A stretch of DNA of 64,000 nt, from positions 137,175,726 to 137,239,725 of the forward strand of contig OY294067.1 of NCBI GenBank assembly GCA_958510875.1. Reading direction: 5' to 3'. The position numbers and the translations under genes are program-made. The stretch comes from Endomychus coccineus (Eukaryota > Arthropoda > Insecta > Coleoptera > Endomychidae). The notes below the pieces were generated by a model. That model was not told where the DNA came from, did not search any database, and worked only from the letters and a program-made list of their open reading frames with translations. Below are positions 34,544 through 45,339 of the stretch, piece by piece. The stretch's first letter is position 1. Each line of letters starts with the position of its first letter.

Positions 34544-35158
34544 TTATTTGAATATCTTGTCCTGCCAAGAGACAGCACCTTGCTCGCTATTGAAGTAATG
34601 TGAGAAGTTAAGACGTACTTGTTTGGAAGACACTGGGGTATTTCTGCCTGGGAGCTGTTGCAATGGAAGTAATTGTCCATCCGAATGCCAATCAGCATTT
34701 ATGATCTCCCCTGTAGTTGTGTTCTCAATTTCAAAACCACCTTGGTTATACGAGTCATCTTTGTTCATTCTTAAAAAATTATGTAAATGAGTACACGCAA
34801 GAACTATCAAGCTTGCTTTTTCCGGGCTCAAATTGATTTCTCTCAAAAATATTCTGAATCGAGATGCTAGTATACCGAAGGCATTCTCCACAATGCGACG
34901 AGCGCGAGATAGCCTGTAATTGAATATTGCTTGTTCTCTGGTCAGGTATTTTCGACTGAATGGTTTCATTAGGTTGTCCATAATAGGAAATGCATCATCT
35001 CCCACCAAAACGTATGGCTGTTTCATTCCACTATCAGGTAAATTATCAGGTTGAGGAATATGAAGTTTGTTATTCACGAGTCGCCTATAAAATTCTGTAT
35101 TGGAGAACACACCCCCATTGTACAAACAGGTGTTTGTACAAACACCGAATTTGCGCAA
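34544..35158 (-). pseudogene. PIF/Harbinger transposase, C-terminal half
   Basis: A 204-codon open frame: GGVFSNTEFYRRL, YVLVGDDAFPIMDNLMKPFS (conserved Asp of the DDE triad), IFNYRLSRARRIVENAFGIL (conserved Glu), RFRIF and LHNFLRMN, then a divergent tail. This is the DDE_4-type catalytic region. The N-terminal half with the helix-turn-helix and first Asp is missing; the frame begins inside the right inverted repeat, so an internal deletion removed it. The remaining frame is surprisingly free of stops. Confidence 0.9.
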
Positions 35159-35183
35159 ATTGTTCGCACGTGTATGGGGGGCT

Positions 35184-35238
35184 CAAGTGAACACTGAGGC
35201 AGCGTTAACTGCTTATCATGCTACCTATGCTCGTATAT
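35184..35238 (+). pseudogene. LINE B short segment between insertions
   Basis: Plus-strand NTEAALTAYHATYA continues the LINE B reverse transcriptase after the Harbinger element. It is cut again at about 35238 by a Penelope-type fragment. Confidence 0.7.
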
Positions 35239-35820
35239 TAATAACTCGAAATCTAAAAAAGATAACTTAAAGAAATCTGGAGTTTACAGACTGAGATGTG
35301 ATGACTGTAGTGCTTTGTACATAGGACAAACTGGACGCAGTTTCAGCGTAAGGTTCAATGAACATTTGAGAAGTTACAGGCTCAAAAAAGAAGACTCTAA
35401 TTACGCAAATCACCTGTTAGAACATAACCACAATTTCACCCTTAATCCTGATATTCTACATATTCAGGAAAAAGGACATAAACTTAATATATTAGAATCC
35501 ATAGAAATTTTGAAACACGCAAAAAACAATAATAATGTAATATTAAATGATCAAATCGACACATATAATTCACCGCTTGTTAACAATTTTGTAAACACAC
35601 TCCCACCATTATCCACCCCCATCCCTCAATTTGCACCACATTCTGATCCCTGATATTTAAGGACATATTTTTAGATTTAGCTTTAGTTGATAACTCCTCG
35701 CTTTGATAATGCCACAGTGTGGTGAAACAATTTGTCAGCATTTTTAAATTAAATGTTAAAAGTTTTGTGTAAAATTTGAGTTTTATTCTCCAACTTCTGA
35801 AGTGCTTATCATGCGTTTGT
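35239..35820 (+). mobile_element. Penelope-like fragment in LINE B
   Basis: An inserted segment that splits LINE B between YHATYA and LRYGII. The coding part (about 35280-35653) is a PLE GIY-YIG endonuclease; the rest is the 3' region with ATTTAAATTAAATG. Only the 3' end of the element is present, as expected for a 5'-truncated retrotransposon. Confidence 0.75.
35281..35653 (+). pseudogene. PLE GIY-YIG endonuclease
   Basis: Reads VYRLRCDDCSALYIGQTGRS, RFNEHLRSYR, NYANHLLEHNHNF, LNILESIEIL and LNDQIDTYNSPLVNNFV. VYRL and YIGQTGRSF are the GIY-YIG motifs, the Cys pair sits between them as in Penelope proteins, and the Arg, Glu and EHL residues follow in the right order. In PLEs this domain nicks target DNA. 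The reverse transcriptase part is absent. The frame itself is open to the stop. Confidence 0.88.
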
Positions 35821-36475
35821 GCAGTTAACACTGAGATATGGGATAATTTTGGGGTAATTCTAGTGATCTAAAACGAGTGTTCCGCACCCAAAAAAGATGT
35901 CTTAGAGGCATCTTCAACTTGTCTCAAAGAACAAGTTGCAAATAAATATTTATAGGAAATAATATACTTACTTTGTCAGGTCTATACATTTATGAAGCAG
36001 TTATCTTCACTCATCAAAACCAGCATCTATTTCAGGAACAGACCAACAGTCATGTTCATAATACAAGAACAAAAAATAACTACATCTGCAATAAACTTAA
36101 TTATACATATCTCCAGAAAAATTTATAATATGGCATAATAAAAATTCATAATAAAATTCCCCAACCATTGAAAAAATTACCATTAAATCATCTCAAGAAC
36201 AATTTGAAATCTCTACTTGTAACACGAGCCTACTACTCACTGAATGAATATTTTACGGACAAAGATATTTGAGCTATTCCTATTTCTAAGTATTCTAAGT
36301 CATTTTAGTCATATCTGTATGTATCGTTTCCATTTTAATGTACTGGACCTATACACATTTTAATCTGTTTACCCACTGTTATTTTTATTTACGATGACAA
36401 ATGTATTGAGGTATTCTTCCATATGTTTTCTGTATTTATATTGTATCTGAGCAAGAAAATAAACTAAACTAAACT
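35821..36475 (+). pseudogene. LINE B reverse transcriptase C-terminus and 3' tail
   Basis: After the PLE fragment the LINE B sequence resumes: LRYGIIxWGN, SDLKRVFRTQKRCLRGIFNL, SGLYIYEAVIFTHQNQH and the basic C-terminus (HNTRTKNNYIC, KIPQPLKKLPLNHLKNNLKS), across frameshifts. The 3' untranslated region ends in AAGAAAATAAACTAAACTAAACT at about 36475, a short simple-repeat tail typical of some LINE families. Confidence 0.8.
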
Positions 36476-37439
36476 TTGTTTTCGAACTTTGTTTCTAATC
36501 CTACTCGTACTTTCACTTGGGTTTTCTTCTTCAACATCTACGTTTAGGGCCTGCTGTCCTTCAGAAACAATGTTTTCGCTAAAAAGATTCCAGTTTCTTG
36601 AGCTTTTAAAAATACCTTTCTGTTGACAAGAACCTAATTTGGAAATTGACGTTGATACTCGTCCACTGCCTATCATCATTGCAATATTATGTCGGCATAT
36701 TCGCTGTGGCTATACATACGTATGAGGCATTGTCGAATAAAGCAAAAAAGATTATTTGTTATTACCTACTCACAACTATGTTAAGCACTAACACTTCCTA
36801 ATTTACAATAATAATACTGTCAACCATGATTTGAAAAGAAGCATGTCTCAAAGTTAACTTGACAAAACATAATTTAAAGTGATTAATTAATTTGCTTGGA
36901 CAAGATTTTTTTTTAATTACTATTCGTAAATGGCTTGCCCAATTAGAAAGAGGCAGAATGCGTTTCATTCTTAGAATTAGCTGCCAATTGAGAAACAAAC
37001 ATCTATTTTGGAAAAAAGTCTCTATGTACAATTTTTTTCGTAAAAATTATAACATTTTATGTTATCATACACGTTACTGGTGAAGTTTTCCAGATTTATT
37101 AGATCGAAAAAGTCTTTTCATGTCAAGATAGTGCATATCAAAGTTCAATTCAAAATCTTGAATCGTTCCCGAGATATTTCAAAAAAACCTATTTTTAACC
37201 CGTATAACTACTACATCGAATAGAAATATACATGTGGGGGTATTGTGCGTCCAGTTATTATCTAATCAAGCAGTCACATGTGGAAAGCTATCGTGAGCGG
37301 TGGTTCATATTGTCCGGTTTCAGAGTAATACGATAATTGGTGTCCGTTTAACCCGTACTAGCATAGTGTGTAAACGACGATACTTTAGGTATGTGACTAT
37401 GTAAGTGGATGTATATTGATAATCAGTCACATGATCTTG
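36476..37439. other. Unassigned; possible piggyBac flank
   Basis: A minus-strand open frame of 71 codons (36464-36679, Ser/Glu rich) lies here, with no recognised similarity. If the inverted repeats at 32318 and 39095 belong to one element, this is part of its interior. Confidence 0.35.
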
Positions 37440-38835
37440 GTTATAATGAAGCAATGGTTCCAGATAGTAATGTTTGATGATCTTTTCGGTTATGAGTGCC
37501 TCAAACAAGCGTCTTTCTGATCGAGAGTTGGCGGAATTATCAGGAAATGAAGACTTTTGAACTGAGATGGAAAATGATAACAATTAAAAAAAGACAGTGC
37601 TTTTGGTCAAATATTGAATGGCAGGGATGAAAGCAATAAAGAAGAAGAAGATTACGAAATGTTTAGTGATCATGATTCAGAAAGGGAAATTACTCTTTAC
37701 CGATAATGTTATTCAAATTATTATACTCTAGTTCAAAACTCGATCAGATGAGAGATCGTTACAGAAAATTTAAAAATACTGACGAATTGGAAATGAAAGC
37801 TTTCATAGGGCTTTTATATATGCAAGGACTGTTCAAGTCAGATCACTAGGATCTCAAATCGTTGTGGGCTTGAAGGCTACTATTTCGATGCACTATGCCA
37901 TTGGCACGGTTTCCATTTCTATTGGCTTGTCTTCCATTTGATAATACATCAATTAGACCTGAAAGAGTCAGAAGCGACAAGTTAGCAGCAATCTCTAATA
38001 TATTGAAACAGTTCCTAACCAATTCCGAAGAAAATTATACTCCAGGAGCTAATCTCACCATTGACGAGATGCTCGTTGCAGTTAGGGGGAAATGTTCCTT
38101 CCGTATGTACTTCCCCAACAGCTGAATATGAGATCAAAGTACAAATATTAGCTGATAGTAAAACTATAACTATATGGTAAACGCCGAAGTTTACTCCGGT
38201 GAAGATCTAAAACCTGCAAATCCAAAAAGTAAATTATAGCTTCCCACGCAGGTAGTGTTGCGATTACAGGAGATGAAACCGTCTTGTTGATTATTCATTA
38301 TTTGGAATTTCAGCGCAAACCACTATAGTTTCTCATGTACCAAAATGAGGAAACGCTGTTTCTAGTCTCTAGTATGCACCACGAAAACTCCGTAGATTCT
38401 GATACAAAAAAAAGCGAGATAAATTTGTAGTACAATAGCACTAAAGCATGAGTTGACGCACTGGACGAAAAATATGCTAATTATTCCACGTCAAGAAGGA
38501 CTCAATGGCATTATTCCACTCCATGTTGAACGTTGCTCTCAAGAAGGAAAAGAAATATTGAGGTACAATTTTCTCATAGAACTCGGACGCAAATTGTACA
38601 CTCCGTATATGTAAGTTAGGATATAATATGCATGTACCACGCAAACTTCGTTCAATGGCTGCTGATATTTTGGGAATTGTCATTGTTCTTCGGAAACTCG
38701 TGCTAGGTCGAAAAGGCCTAGATGCCGCATTTGCTAACCAGGAAAAGACCGAAAAATCACTAATTACTGCGTATAAAATTCCCATATGCTTAAAATGTGC
38801 AGCCACAATTTGTCCAAATTGCATTTAATTTGTCT
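37440..38835 (+). pseudogene. piggyBac-like transposase remnant
   Basis: Plus-strand pieces in several frames. SNKRLSDRELAELSGNEDF lies near the start; the best part (37895-38125) reads MPLARFPFLLACLPFDN, RPERVRSDKLAAISNI, YTPGANLTIDEMLVAVRGKC and FRMYFP, which is the piggyBac DDE core including the Asp of TIDE. VQILADSK follows. The C-terminal part (38628-38828) reads VPRKLRSMAADILGI and a Cys-rich tail, ICLKCAATICPNC, like the piggyBac zinc domain. Stops and frameshifts are frequent. No TTAA-flanked ends were identified. Confidence 0.8.
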
Positions 38836-38984
38836 TACCTTTTATTGTGAAATAATACAAGAAATATCTTTCCTAAATAAATTTAAAAAATATTATATAT
38901 CAATTTTTTCATTTATTTATGATATTTTTTCAAATAATGACCCGCAGGTAGCTCATTTAAGGTAGTAGCAGTTACAGGTTAATT

Positions 38985-39095
38985 TTTTTCTGGACACTGT
39001 AACTCGAATTGAAAGCACTTTTGGACGCTTATTTATGGAAACTATTTTCTTATTTTGACCTCTAGAATACGTTTTTAAAATAGTTACCTTTCTTC
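38985..39095 (-). repeat. Inverted repeat, right member
   Basis: Reverse complement of 32318-32405, sharing TTATTTTGACCTCTAGAAT and GACACTGTAACTCRAA. The pair encloses 6.8 kb. Subtracting LINE B leaves about 2.9 kb with the piggyBac remnant. Confidence 0.72.
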
Positions 39096-40236
39096 CCGTA
39101 ACATTTGTTTATGTTCAGTTTTAGCTTCATTGTCTTGGAGGTAATATCAACTTGTAAAATATGAATTTTCCAAATTTAAAAGTGAATTTATAACAAGCTC
39201 ATATGTTGCCAAGAAATAGAATTAGGTACAATTTCATTGACCTTTTAACCGGAGTTATTATTTTATTTTTATTATTCGCAACTTAGATCTCTAAATCTCG
39301 AAACGAACAGTGGGAAGAAAACATATCACCGACTCCGCTAACCTTCGAACCAGTTCAATACTCATTTCGAGATTCATTCAATTTAGTTTTACATCAACTC
39401 AATCATTATCTTGCGTTGTATCTGGTTTTACATCATAGCTTTTGTTTTATATCTTTCCAACTGCTTTCTCAAATACTTTTATTGACCTGTTAGATTTTAT
39501 ATAGTTTGAAATTGATGATGTCATCTCTTTAGATTTATTCGTCGCTTATAAGGAGAGCCATATTGATGAATTGATGACGGAACTCAAACGAAATGACTCG
39601 ACGAAATCTTAATGTTGCTTATAGAATAAGAGCTATTTGAACAACATACCATAGGATAGGATATTCGTCGACAATCGAATTTGAACGACTCTGTAACGTG
39701 TAGAATAATGTTTCACAGTAGGAGTTTCACAGATACTTGAAATGGACTCTAGAAATTGAGAGCATTATGTAAGTAGTGGCCTGCAAGTTACTCACGAACA
39801 CAAAGATCGGATCAATACATATTTATTGTCTCATTTCACCTTCCCATTTCTTTAAAACCAGTCTTTCAGGGAAGTGACATTTTCTCTTACTGAAAGAGGG
39901 TATCAACAGTTACTGATAATCGACGTTTCTTATTAATTTCATAATATTCAGCCAAGAGAGTTTTCCACGTGCTGTGAGTAAAAAATAAGTAAGTATGAAC
40001 CGTGTGATGTCCCGCTCATAAATACGTTTCCATTTTGTACATACAATCTTAAATTTCACATACACATATCACATATGTAGATCCATTCTAATTTGAAATT
40101 AATTTCCATTTTCATCACGAATGAACACCTCATAAATAAAAACAACATAAACACTAGTAGTTGGTGTATCTGTTGTAAATTTTCATTTTCTGAAATTTAC
40201 TATTCTTTTTGTATTGTATCATTTGATAAGCAGAGA
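39096..40236. other. No recognisable feature
   Basis: AT-rich, no recognised coding or repeat structure. Confidence 0.45.
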
Positions 40237-40834
40237 TCAAAAACAAATTAGAATTTTCAGTAAATAATGTTTAAAATTATAAATAAAATAGATTAAACGT
40301 ACCCAAAACAACGAGGTTGTAAGCATAATTATGTTTCACAAGCGTTGCTTGAGGTGTTCTGTTTTCCTACAATCTAAACAATTCAATCGAAAATAATAAT
40401 ACTTAGTTTCTCGAGAACAATATATAACCGACCCTATCGTATATAGCAAGAATGCGATAGCTACAAGACCTCTCATTGTAGCCTAGGACCTTGAATACTG
40501 TAGTCTAGCCTCGGCTTTATCAAACTTTTGATGATAAATAACAAATTAAAATTTTTTGTAAATAACGCTTACAATTATAAATAAACCAGATTAAACGTAC
40601 CCAAAACAACGAGGTTGTAAGCATAATAAAGTTTCACAAGCGTTGTTTGAGGTTTTCAGTTTTTCTACAATCTAAACAATTCAGTTGAGAATAATAATAC
40701 TTAGTTTCTCGAGAACAATATATTACCGACCCTATCGAATATAGTCAGAATGCGATAGGTACAACACCTCTCATTGTAGTCTAGGACCTTGAATACTGTA
40801 GTCTAGCCTCGGCCTTATCAAACTTTGATGATAT
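40237..40834 (+). repeat. 298-bp tandem duplication
   Basis: Two adjacent direct copies, e.g. ACCCAAAACAACGAGGTTG at 40301 and 40599, TTAGTTTCTCGAGAACAATA, and GGACCTTGAATACTGTAGTC. They end in TATCAAACTTTGATGAT. Copies differ at scattered positions. No coding potential seen. Confidence 0.92.
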
Positions 40835-41560
40835 ACTGAAGTTTGAACGTTAACTGGTCAAAAACAGTGCTGATACTTTTCACGAGAAAAGGAAGAACAA
40901 AGATGGCCCTATGGTTTTATATGATGGTTTCTTATACGGTGCACTAATCTGGTGATCCAGTAATAGACAGGGGACCTCAATAAAACAACTAGATGAGTTA
41001 CAAAGAACCTCGTAACTCAATCATACAGCAACCATACTAAGAACACCTACAGCAGCGATAGAATAAATACTCACCTTCCACATCCCGACATTTACATGAG
41101 AAAGTGGCTACAAAATCTGCTCAATTCAGTCAGACTCTGGTGCAAGGGAAGCATGCGAAGCACACGTCTGCTGGATGATGCGGTGAAGAAGACTTCTCTC
41201 TTGGTACGGAAACCGGCAACGTACCACCCCACTACGTCTTCGAAAAAGTATATAAAGTATCAACCGTTATGGGAGCTATGATAGAATAAAAGGGGATAAC
41301 TCTTTATATATAGAATGATGAGATGAGAGCTGATGAGAATATTCACCCAAAAGATCTGAACCTATCCCTAACAACACTCCCATGAAACATGCAACAACTA
41401 CACCAATTTCACGAAATTCGTGACCGAATAATCAGCGGTAAAGCCATTGAAATCCTCACGGATGACTGAGCTGCAGTACTATCAGCTGGTCATGATGAGG
41501 ATCAAATAATCTGAATCATAGGTCATCCTCCCAACTCAATCCAGAATTCAGTACATACTA
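40835..41560 (+). pseudogene. LINE remnant (post-polymerase region)
   Basis: The plus-strand translation contains QLDELQRTS, LNHTA and RTPTAAIE followed by FHIPTF, which resembles the conserved stretch after the reverse transcriptase in Jockey/LOA-type LINEs (LQR, TPTAALE, LPPLH). Frames are broken throughout. No catalytic motif remains. Confidence 0.45.
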
Positions 41561-42520
41561 GGTAATTATCGTCCCGTCTCATCTTTGATATGAGTATAGA
41601 ATAAATTAGCGTGAGAACATTCTTAATATTTTTTCATTTCTGAGTAGTTCGAACAGTGAATTCACTCTAATTTTTATTCGACATAAATAAATTTGGCCTC
41701 CCAAACGGCAGCCTGGATGCAATTATGAACTGTTAGAGTGATACCTTGGTATTTAGCTTTAGGTGACTTCATCAGCTCACGTTATTCTGAAATTTCTTCC
41801 TCCACACCAAGATTCCTCGAACTGCTTTTACGTCGGCGTTAACTTAACCTTTCACTTGCAAATCCATGAACTTATTTTGTTTCTATTCGCCTCTTCTTGT
41901 TTTTCCTTTAGTTTTGTATTTTATCGACTCATGTAGTCCTCACAGGACGCGCCATACCACACTTTCTGGTTCGAAAATACAGTAACTCTACAACGGAGCA
42001 CGAAATAACAAGCTAGGTTTTGGATACTACCATGCAGATAGCGAACGATATTGAGTTACCCTCAGGTAACAGAGGGTGACGGTTTTATCATCATCGTCTA
42101 ATACTATAGGTTCTAATAGTTGGTATTTGCTAATATATTCCGTTGCAGAAGACACATGATATATGTGTTAATTTTGCTGAGTTTCAAATATATTACATTT
42201 TTATTCATTCATGTTTATGCGGTCTCATCTTCTGCAAGATAGTATTCAAGAAATTGCATAATATAATCCAAACTTGGCAGATCACTTTTATAGGTTGCTG
42301 TTACTTCACGAAAACTTAATTGATATTCCTCTATCTATGTTATGCTCAATATATGCAGTTACGTAATTGATCATTTCACCAGTACTCGGATCCTTAGGGT
42401 GCCCTATTGATTTTTCAGTCTTCCCTTTTGGAAATTAAGTACCAAAACACGACTGATGATATTTGTTTTGAGCTGACACCAATTTTTTTTTACTATGAAT
42501 ACACGAGGAGAAACCCTATA
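41561..42520. other. Unassigned; includes 3' flank of older LINE C
   Basis: No coding similarity. The last part (about 42390-42520) would be the 3' untranslated region of LINE C on the minus strand, if the duplication at 42521-42663 is interpreted correctly. Confidence 0.4.
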
Positions 42521-42663
42521 ATGTTCGGAGAACATCATGTGAGCAAACGGTGAAATGTTGGGAGAGGAGATAGACATTCGAATTTCTCTTCAGTTTGGAG
42601 GCAATAGGCACAAGCAAAGACCTCACTAGATAAAGAGTTCCACAACTTCGCCGCTCGATAGAA
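42521..42663 (-). repeat. LINE C 3' coding end, left copy of duplication
   Basis: Matches 48669-48810 directly at roughly 90 percent by eye: ATGTTCGGAGAACATCMTGT, GATAGACATTCGAATTTCTC, CAAAGACCTCACTAGATAAA. The two copies flank LINE D exactly, so they may be its target-site duplication. Confidence 0.8.
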
Positions 42664-42945
42664 TAGAATAGGTCTTTATTCGATTAGGCCATTACAGCGT
42701 AGAATGAGTCAATAGTTTACATATATGTTAATCAAATAATTCAATACAATCATATAAAAAAAGAACAAATCACATATTAAAAAGTGGAAAGCAATAATGA
42801 TATCCATAAAAACACAGTACTCAGACTCAGTTATACATTTAAATATTTAATTCAATATGAACATTATTATAGAATGAATAAATCTAAAAGTAAACACAGT
42901 TAAGAATATTAAGTGGATATAATCAGTTCAAACTACATTCAAAAT
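42664..42945 (-). other. LINE D 3' UTR and tail
   Basis: In element orientation it ends CCTAATCGAATAAAGACC then TATTCTATTCTAT, i.e. a poly(A)-type signal followed by a simple-repeat tail. Upstream it meets the last coding part (FVNEHPEEFKKYKKKYYYET, about 42965-43030). Confidence 0.7.
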
Positions 42946-44870
42946 ATTCATTCAATTATCTCTTTTTCGAGTTTCATAGTAATATTTTTTTTTATATTTT
43001 TTAAATTCTTCCGGATGTTCATTTACAAAGCACGACGCTTCTAATATATATTAGTACTTACTTACGTAATACTTACCCTTACTAGTAAGGGTAAGTATTT
43101 TATTGTCCTTGAATGCATCTCTACAAGATTGTCGGTTTGATAAACCTAAAATTGCTCTAATAGCCCTTTTCTGTAACTTGAAGATTCTGTCTGCATCTTT
43201 GGATATATGTATGCATAATAGGCTTCAACACAAGCCTTCGGGGTGGAACAGTTAGAAAGTGTTCTCAAAGCAAAAACAAAAGTACTAAGTTTTGAAGCTA
43301 GCCGGTGGACATGTGATTTCCAATTGAAATTTGAATCTATTTCTAAACCTAAGAATTTGGTTGTGTTCGTAGAACTAATTGTTGCATTATCAATTTCTAC
43401 CTGTATCAATGATAGTTCCTTAGCTGAAAAAGTTATTATTTTTGTTTTGTCTACGTTCAATTTCATATAGTTATCTGTGAACCACTGTTGCATTTTTAGG
43501 ATATTGTCCTGAATATCATATTCAAGTTGGTACATAGTGTTTTCTTGTATGACCCTCAAGTTGTCATCGGCAAACTGTACAGTTCAATGATTTTTTCGAA
43601 TTTCGGGAAACTCATTTACGTATAATATAAACAGCAGTGGCCCCATTGTAGAGCCTTGAGGTACTCCTACTTCAGGACATACCCATGAAGATAAGTGTTC
43701 TTTTCCCGTTACTATATCCACAATTTTTGAACTTTGCTTCCTAGATGTTAGGTACGATTTCAGTAAATTTTGGAAAGGATCTCTAAAACCGTATCTTTGC
43801 AATTTTTCCAGGAGCAGATTGTGATTTACTAAATCAAAGGCTTTTGGTAAATCTGTGAATATTCCTACTACAACATTTTTATTACTAAGACCATCTAAGA
43901 TCTCCGCCAACGCCTGAAATACAGCCCTTCCAGTATTTCTATTTTTTAAGTATCCATTCTGATAATGGGAAATAATTATAGATTTGCTTAAAAAGTTGAT
44001 CATTCGCGGGTGTATTATTTTCTCAACAACCTTAGAGACATTGGATATTATGGCGATTGGTCTATAGGTACTCATATTTTTGACATCTCCTTTTTCCAGT
44101 ACCGGTATTAAGACTGTCTTCTTAAGTTTATCTGGATAAACACTAGAATCCAATATTTCATTTATTATATGACAGAGGGGCTTAACTACACTAGAAAAGC
44201 AATATTTCAGGAATTTGACAGATATTTCATCTAATTCTGTAGAATTTGTATTTTTCAAAGAACTTCATTTTCGTCTGTATGAGCCAAATAAAAGCTATTA
44301 ACTGTATGTTTAATATTATTTAGTATTGTGTATTTATATCTATACCTACATTTTTGAAGTGAGTATTGAAATTATTTGCTAGTGTGTCCATATCCATTTC
44401 ACAACTAATTTCGTTTCATTGAGATGTTTTATAATTTGAACTTTTCCCTGTTTCATATTTAATTATATCCCAGGTGGCTTTTATTCTATTGTTACTTGAA
44501 GTGATATAATTTTCATTAGATCTTAATTTAGTCTCATGTACTAGTTTCTTACGTGATTTAGCATATGTCTTATAAACAGAGGTGTTTTTAGAAGTTTTAA
44601 ATAATATTTGTTTTATTTTACTCTTAAATTTAATTTCATCAGTGATCCACAGATCATTTCTTAGTTTTGATTTATTACTTGTAATGATTTTTGTTGAGCT
44701 ATGACTTAGTAATTTCTAATATTTTATGTAAAAAGGCATTGTACATTTCATTAGTATCTTGGTATGAGAATAAGAAGTCCCAATTAGTGTAAATCATATC
44801 ATTGTTTATATTCTTTAATATAGAGTCATTTAAGATCCTCTTTTCTACTTTATTATAGGTATATGGTACT
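42945..44870 (-). pseudogene. LINE D reverse transcriptase
   Basis: Starts just after the PLE with VPYTYNKVEKRILND, then VYKTYAKSRKKLVHETK. The polymerase core reads YRPIAIISNVSKVVEKII (44258-43584 frame), GIFTDLPKAFDLVNHNLLL (catalytic Asp), GVPQGSTMGPLLFILYVNEF, then a frameshift near 43580 and VQFADDNL (catalytic FADD, about 43565), KLNVDKTKIITFS and KFLGLEIDSNFNWKSH. After another frameshift come KLQKRAIRAILGLSNRQSC and ASCFVNEHPEEF. All key residues are present but the reading frame is broken at least three times. Confidence 0.88.
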
Positions 44871-44963
44871 GTCTTGGATAGTAGACATCCGCGGACAGCT
44901 AATCTTGAAAAATCTTGTCTCCCGGATGGATTTCGCGTCACAATAGCTCGACTTAATGCCGAC

Positions 44964-44995
44964 GTTTCGCCAACCTTTACAGGTAGCATCTTCAG
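44964..44995 (-). ncRNA. Candidate hammerhead ribozyme core (PLE)
   Basis: On the minus strand CTGAAGA is followed by a stem (GCTACC paired with GGT-T-GGC, one bulge) and then GAAAC. CUGANGA plus stem II plus GAAA is the hammerhead core, and Penelope elements are known to carry hammerheads in their terminal repeats. Stem I and the cleavage triplet are not clearly defined by eye. Confidence 0.45.
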
Positions 44996-45040
44996 GGTAG
45001 GCTTGAGACTTGAACTGAAACTGGTTCTACTGGTTCCTGT

Positions 45041-45339
45041 AGCCGTATTTATTGTAGGAAAATCCTTCACGCTACATAGCTCACTGTCTTTATTCCGGTG
45101 GTTAACTCCTTTCCGGCACCTGACCTTGCCGTTGTGCGATCATGTGAGAAGTGAAATTTTCGAGGATGGGTTTCCAAATGTTGGGAAGGTAATATCCTGA
45201 GTCACGGTTCAGATTATTCGGATGTTTTAGGATTTCTATAGCTTCAAGGATTTTTCGCTGATAGAAGTTTGGGGCTCGGGCTAGTGTTTTAGTATTTTCA
45301 AAAAGGATTTGATGAGTTGTGTCAAACTTGTGTTCCGCA
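45041..45339 (-). repeat. PLE terminal repeat, copy 1
   Basis: About 298 bp directly repeated at 46372-46669 (GGAAAATCCTTCACGCTACA, GTTGTGCGATCATGTGAGAA, CGGTTCAGATTATTCGGATG). Copy 1 overlaps the end of the endonuclease coding region, so copy 2 includes coding sequence from another copy of the element. Confidence 0.85.

Larger units (their letters stand above)
33854..35183. mobile_element. PIF/Harbinger element
   Basis: Bounded by inverted repeats: CCCCCATACACGTGCGAACA at 33856 and its complement ending at 35181, continuing inward through ATTTGCGCAAATTCG. It carries a MADF-type protein on the plus strand and a truncated DDE transposase on the minus strand, both typical of PIF/Harbinger. LINE B coding sequence stops at the left edge (KRIS) and resumes at the right edge (NTEAALTAYHATYA), so it inserted into the LINE. 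A 3-bp target duplication is not clear. At 1.33 kb, with only half a transposase, it is non-autonomous. Confidence 0.9.

Noticed and set aside
37190..39000. piggyBac ends with TTAA
   Set aside because: I could not find paired CCC-type terminal repeats next to TTAA around the transposase remnant.
43060..43105. Palindrome TACTTACCCTTACTAGTAAG as a terminator or regulatory hairpin
   Set aside because: It lies inside decayed LINE D coding sequence and is more simply a small insertion or local duplication.
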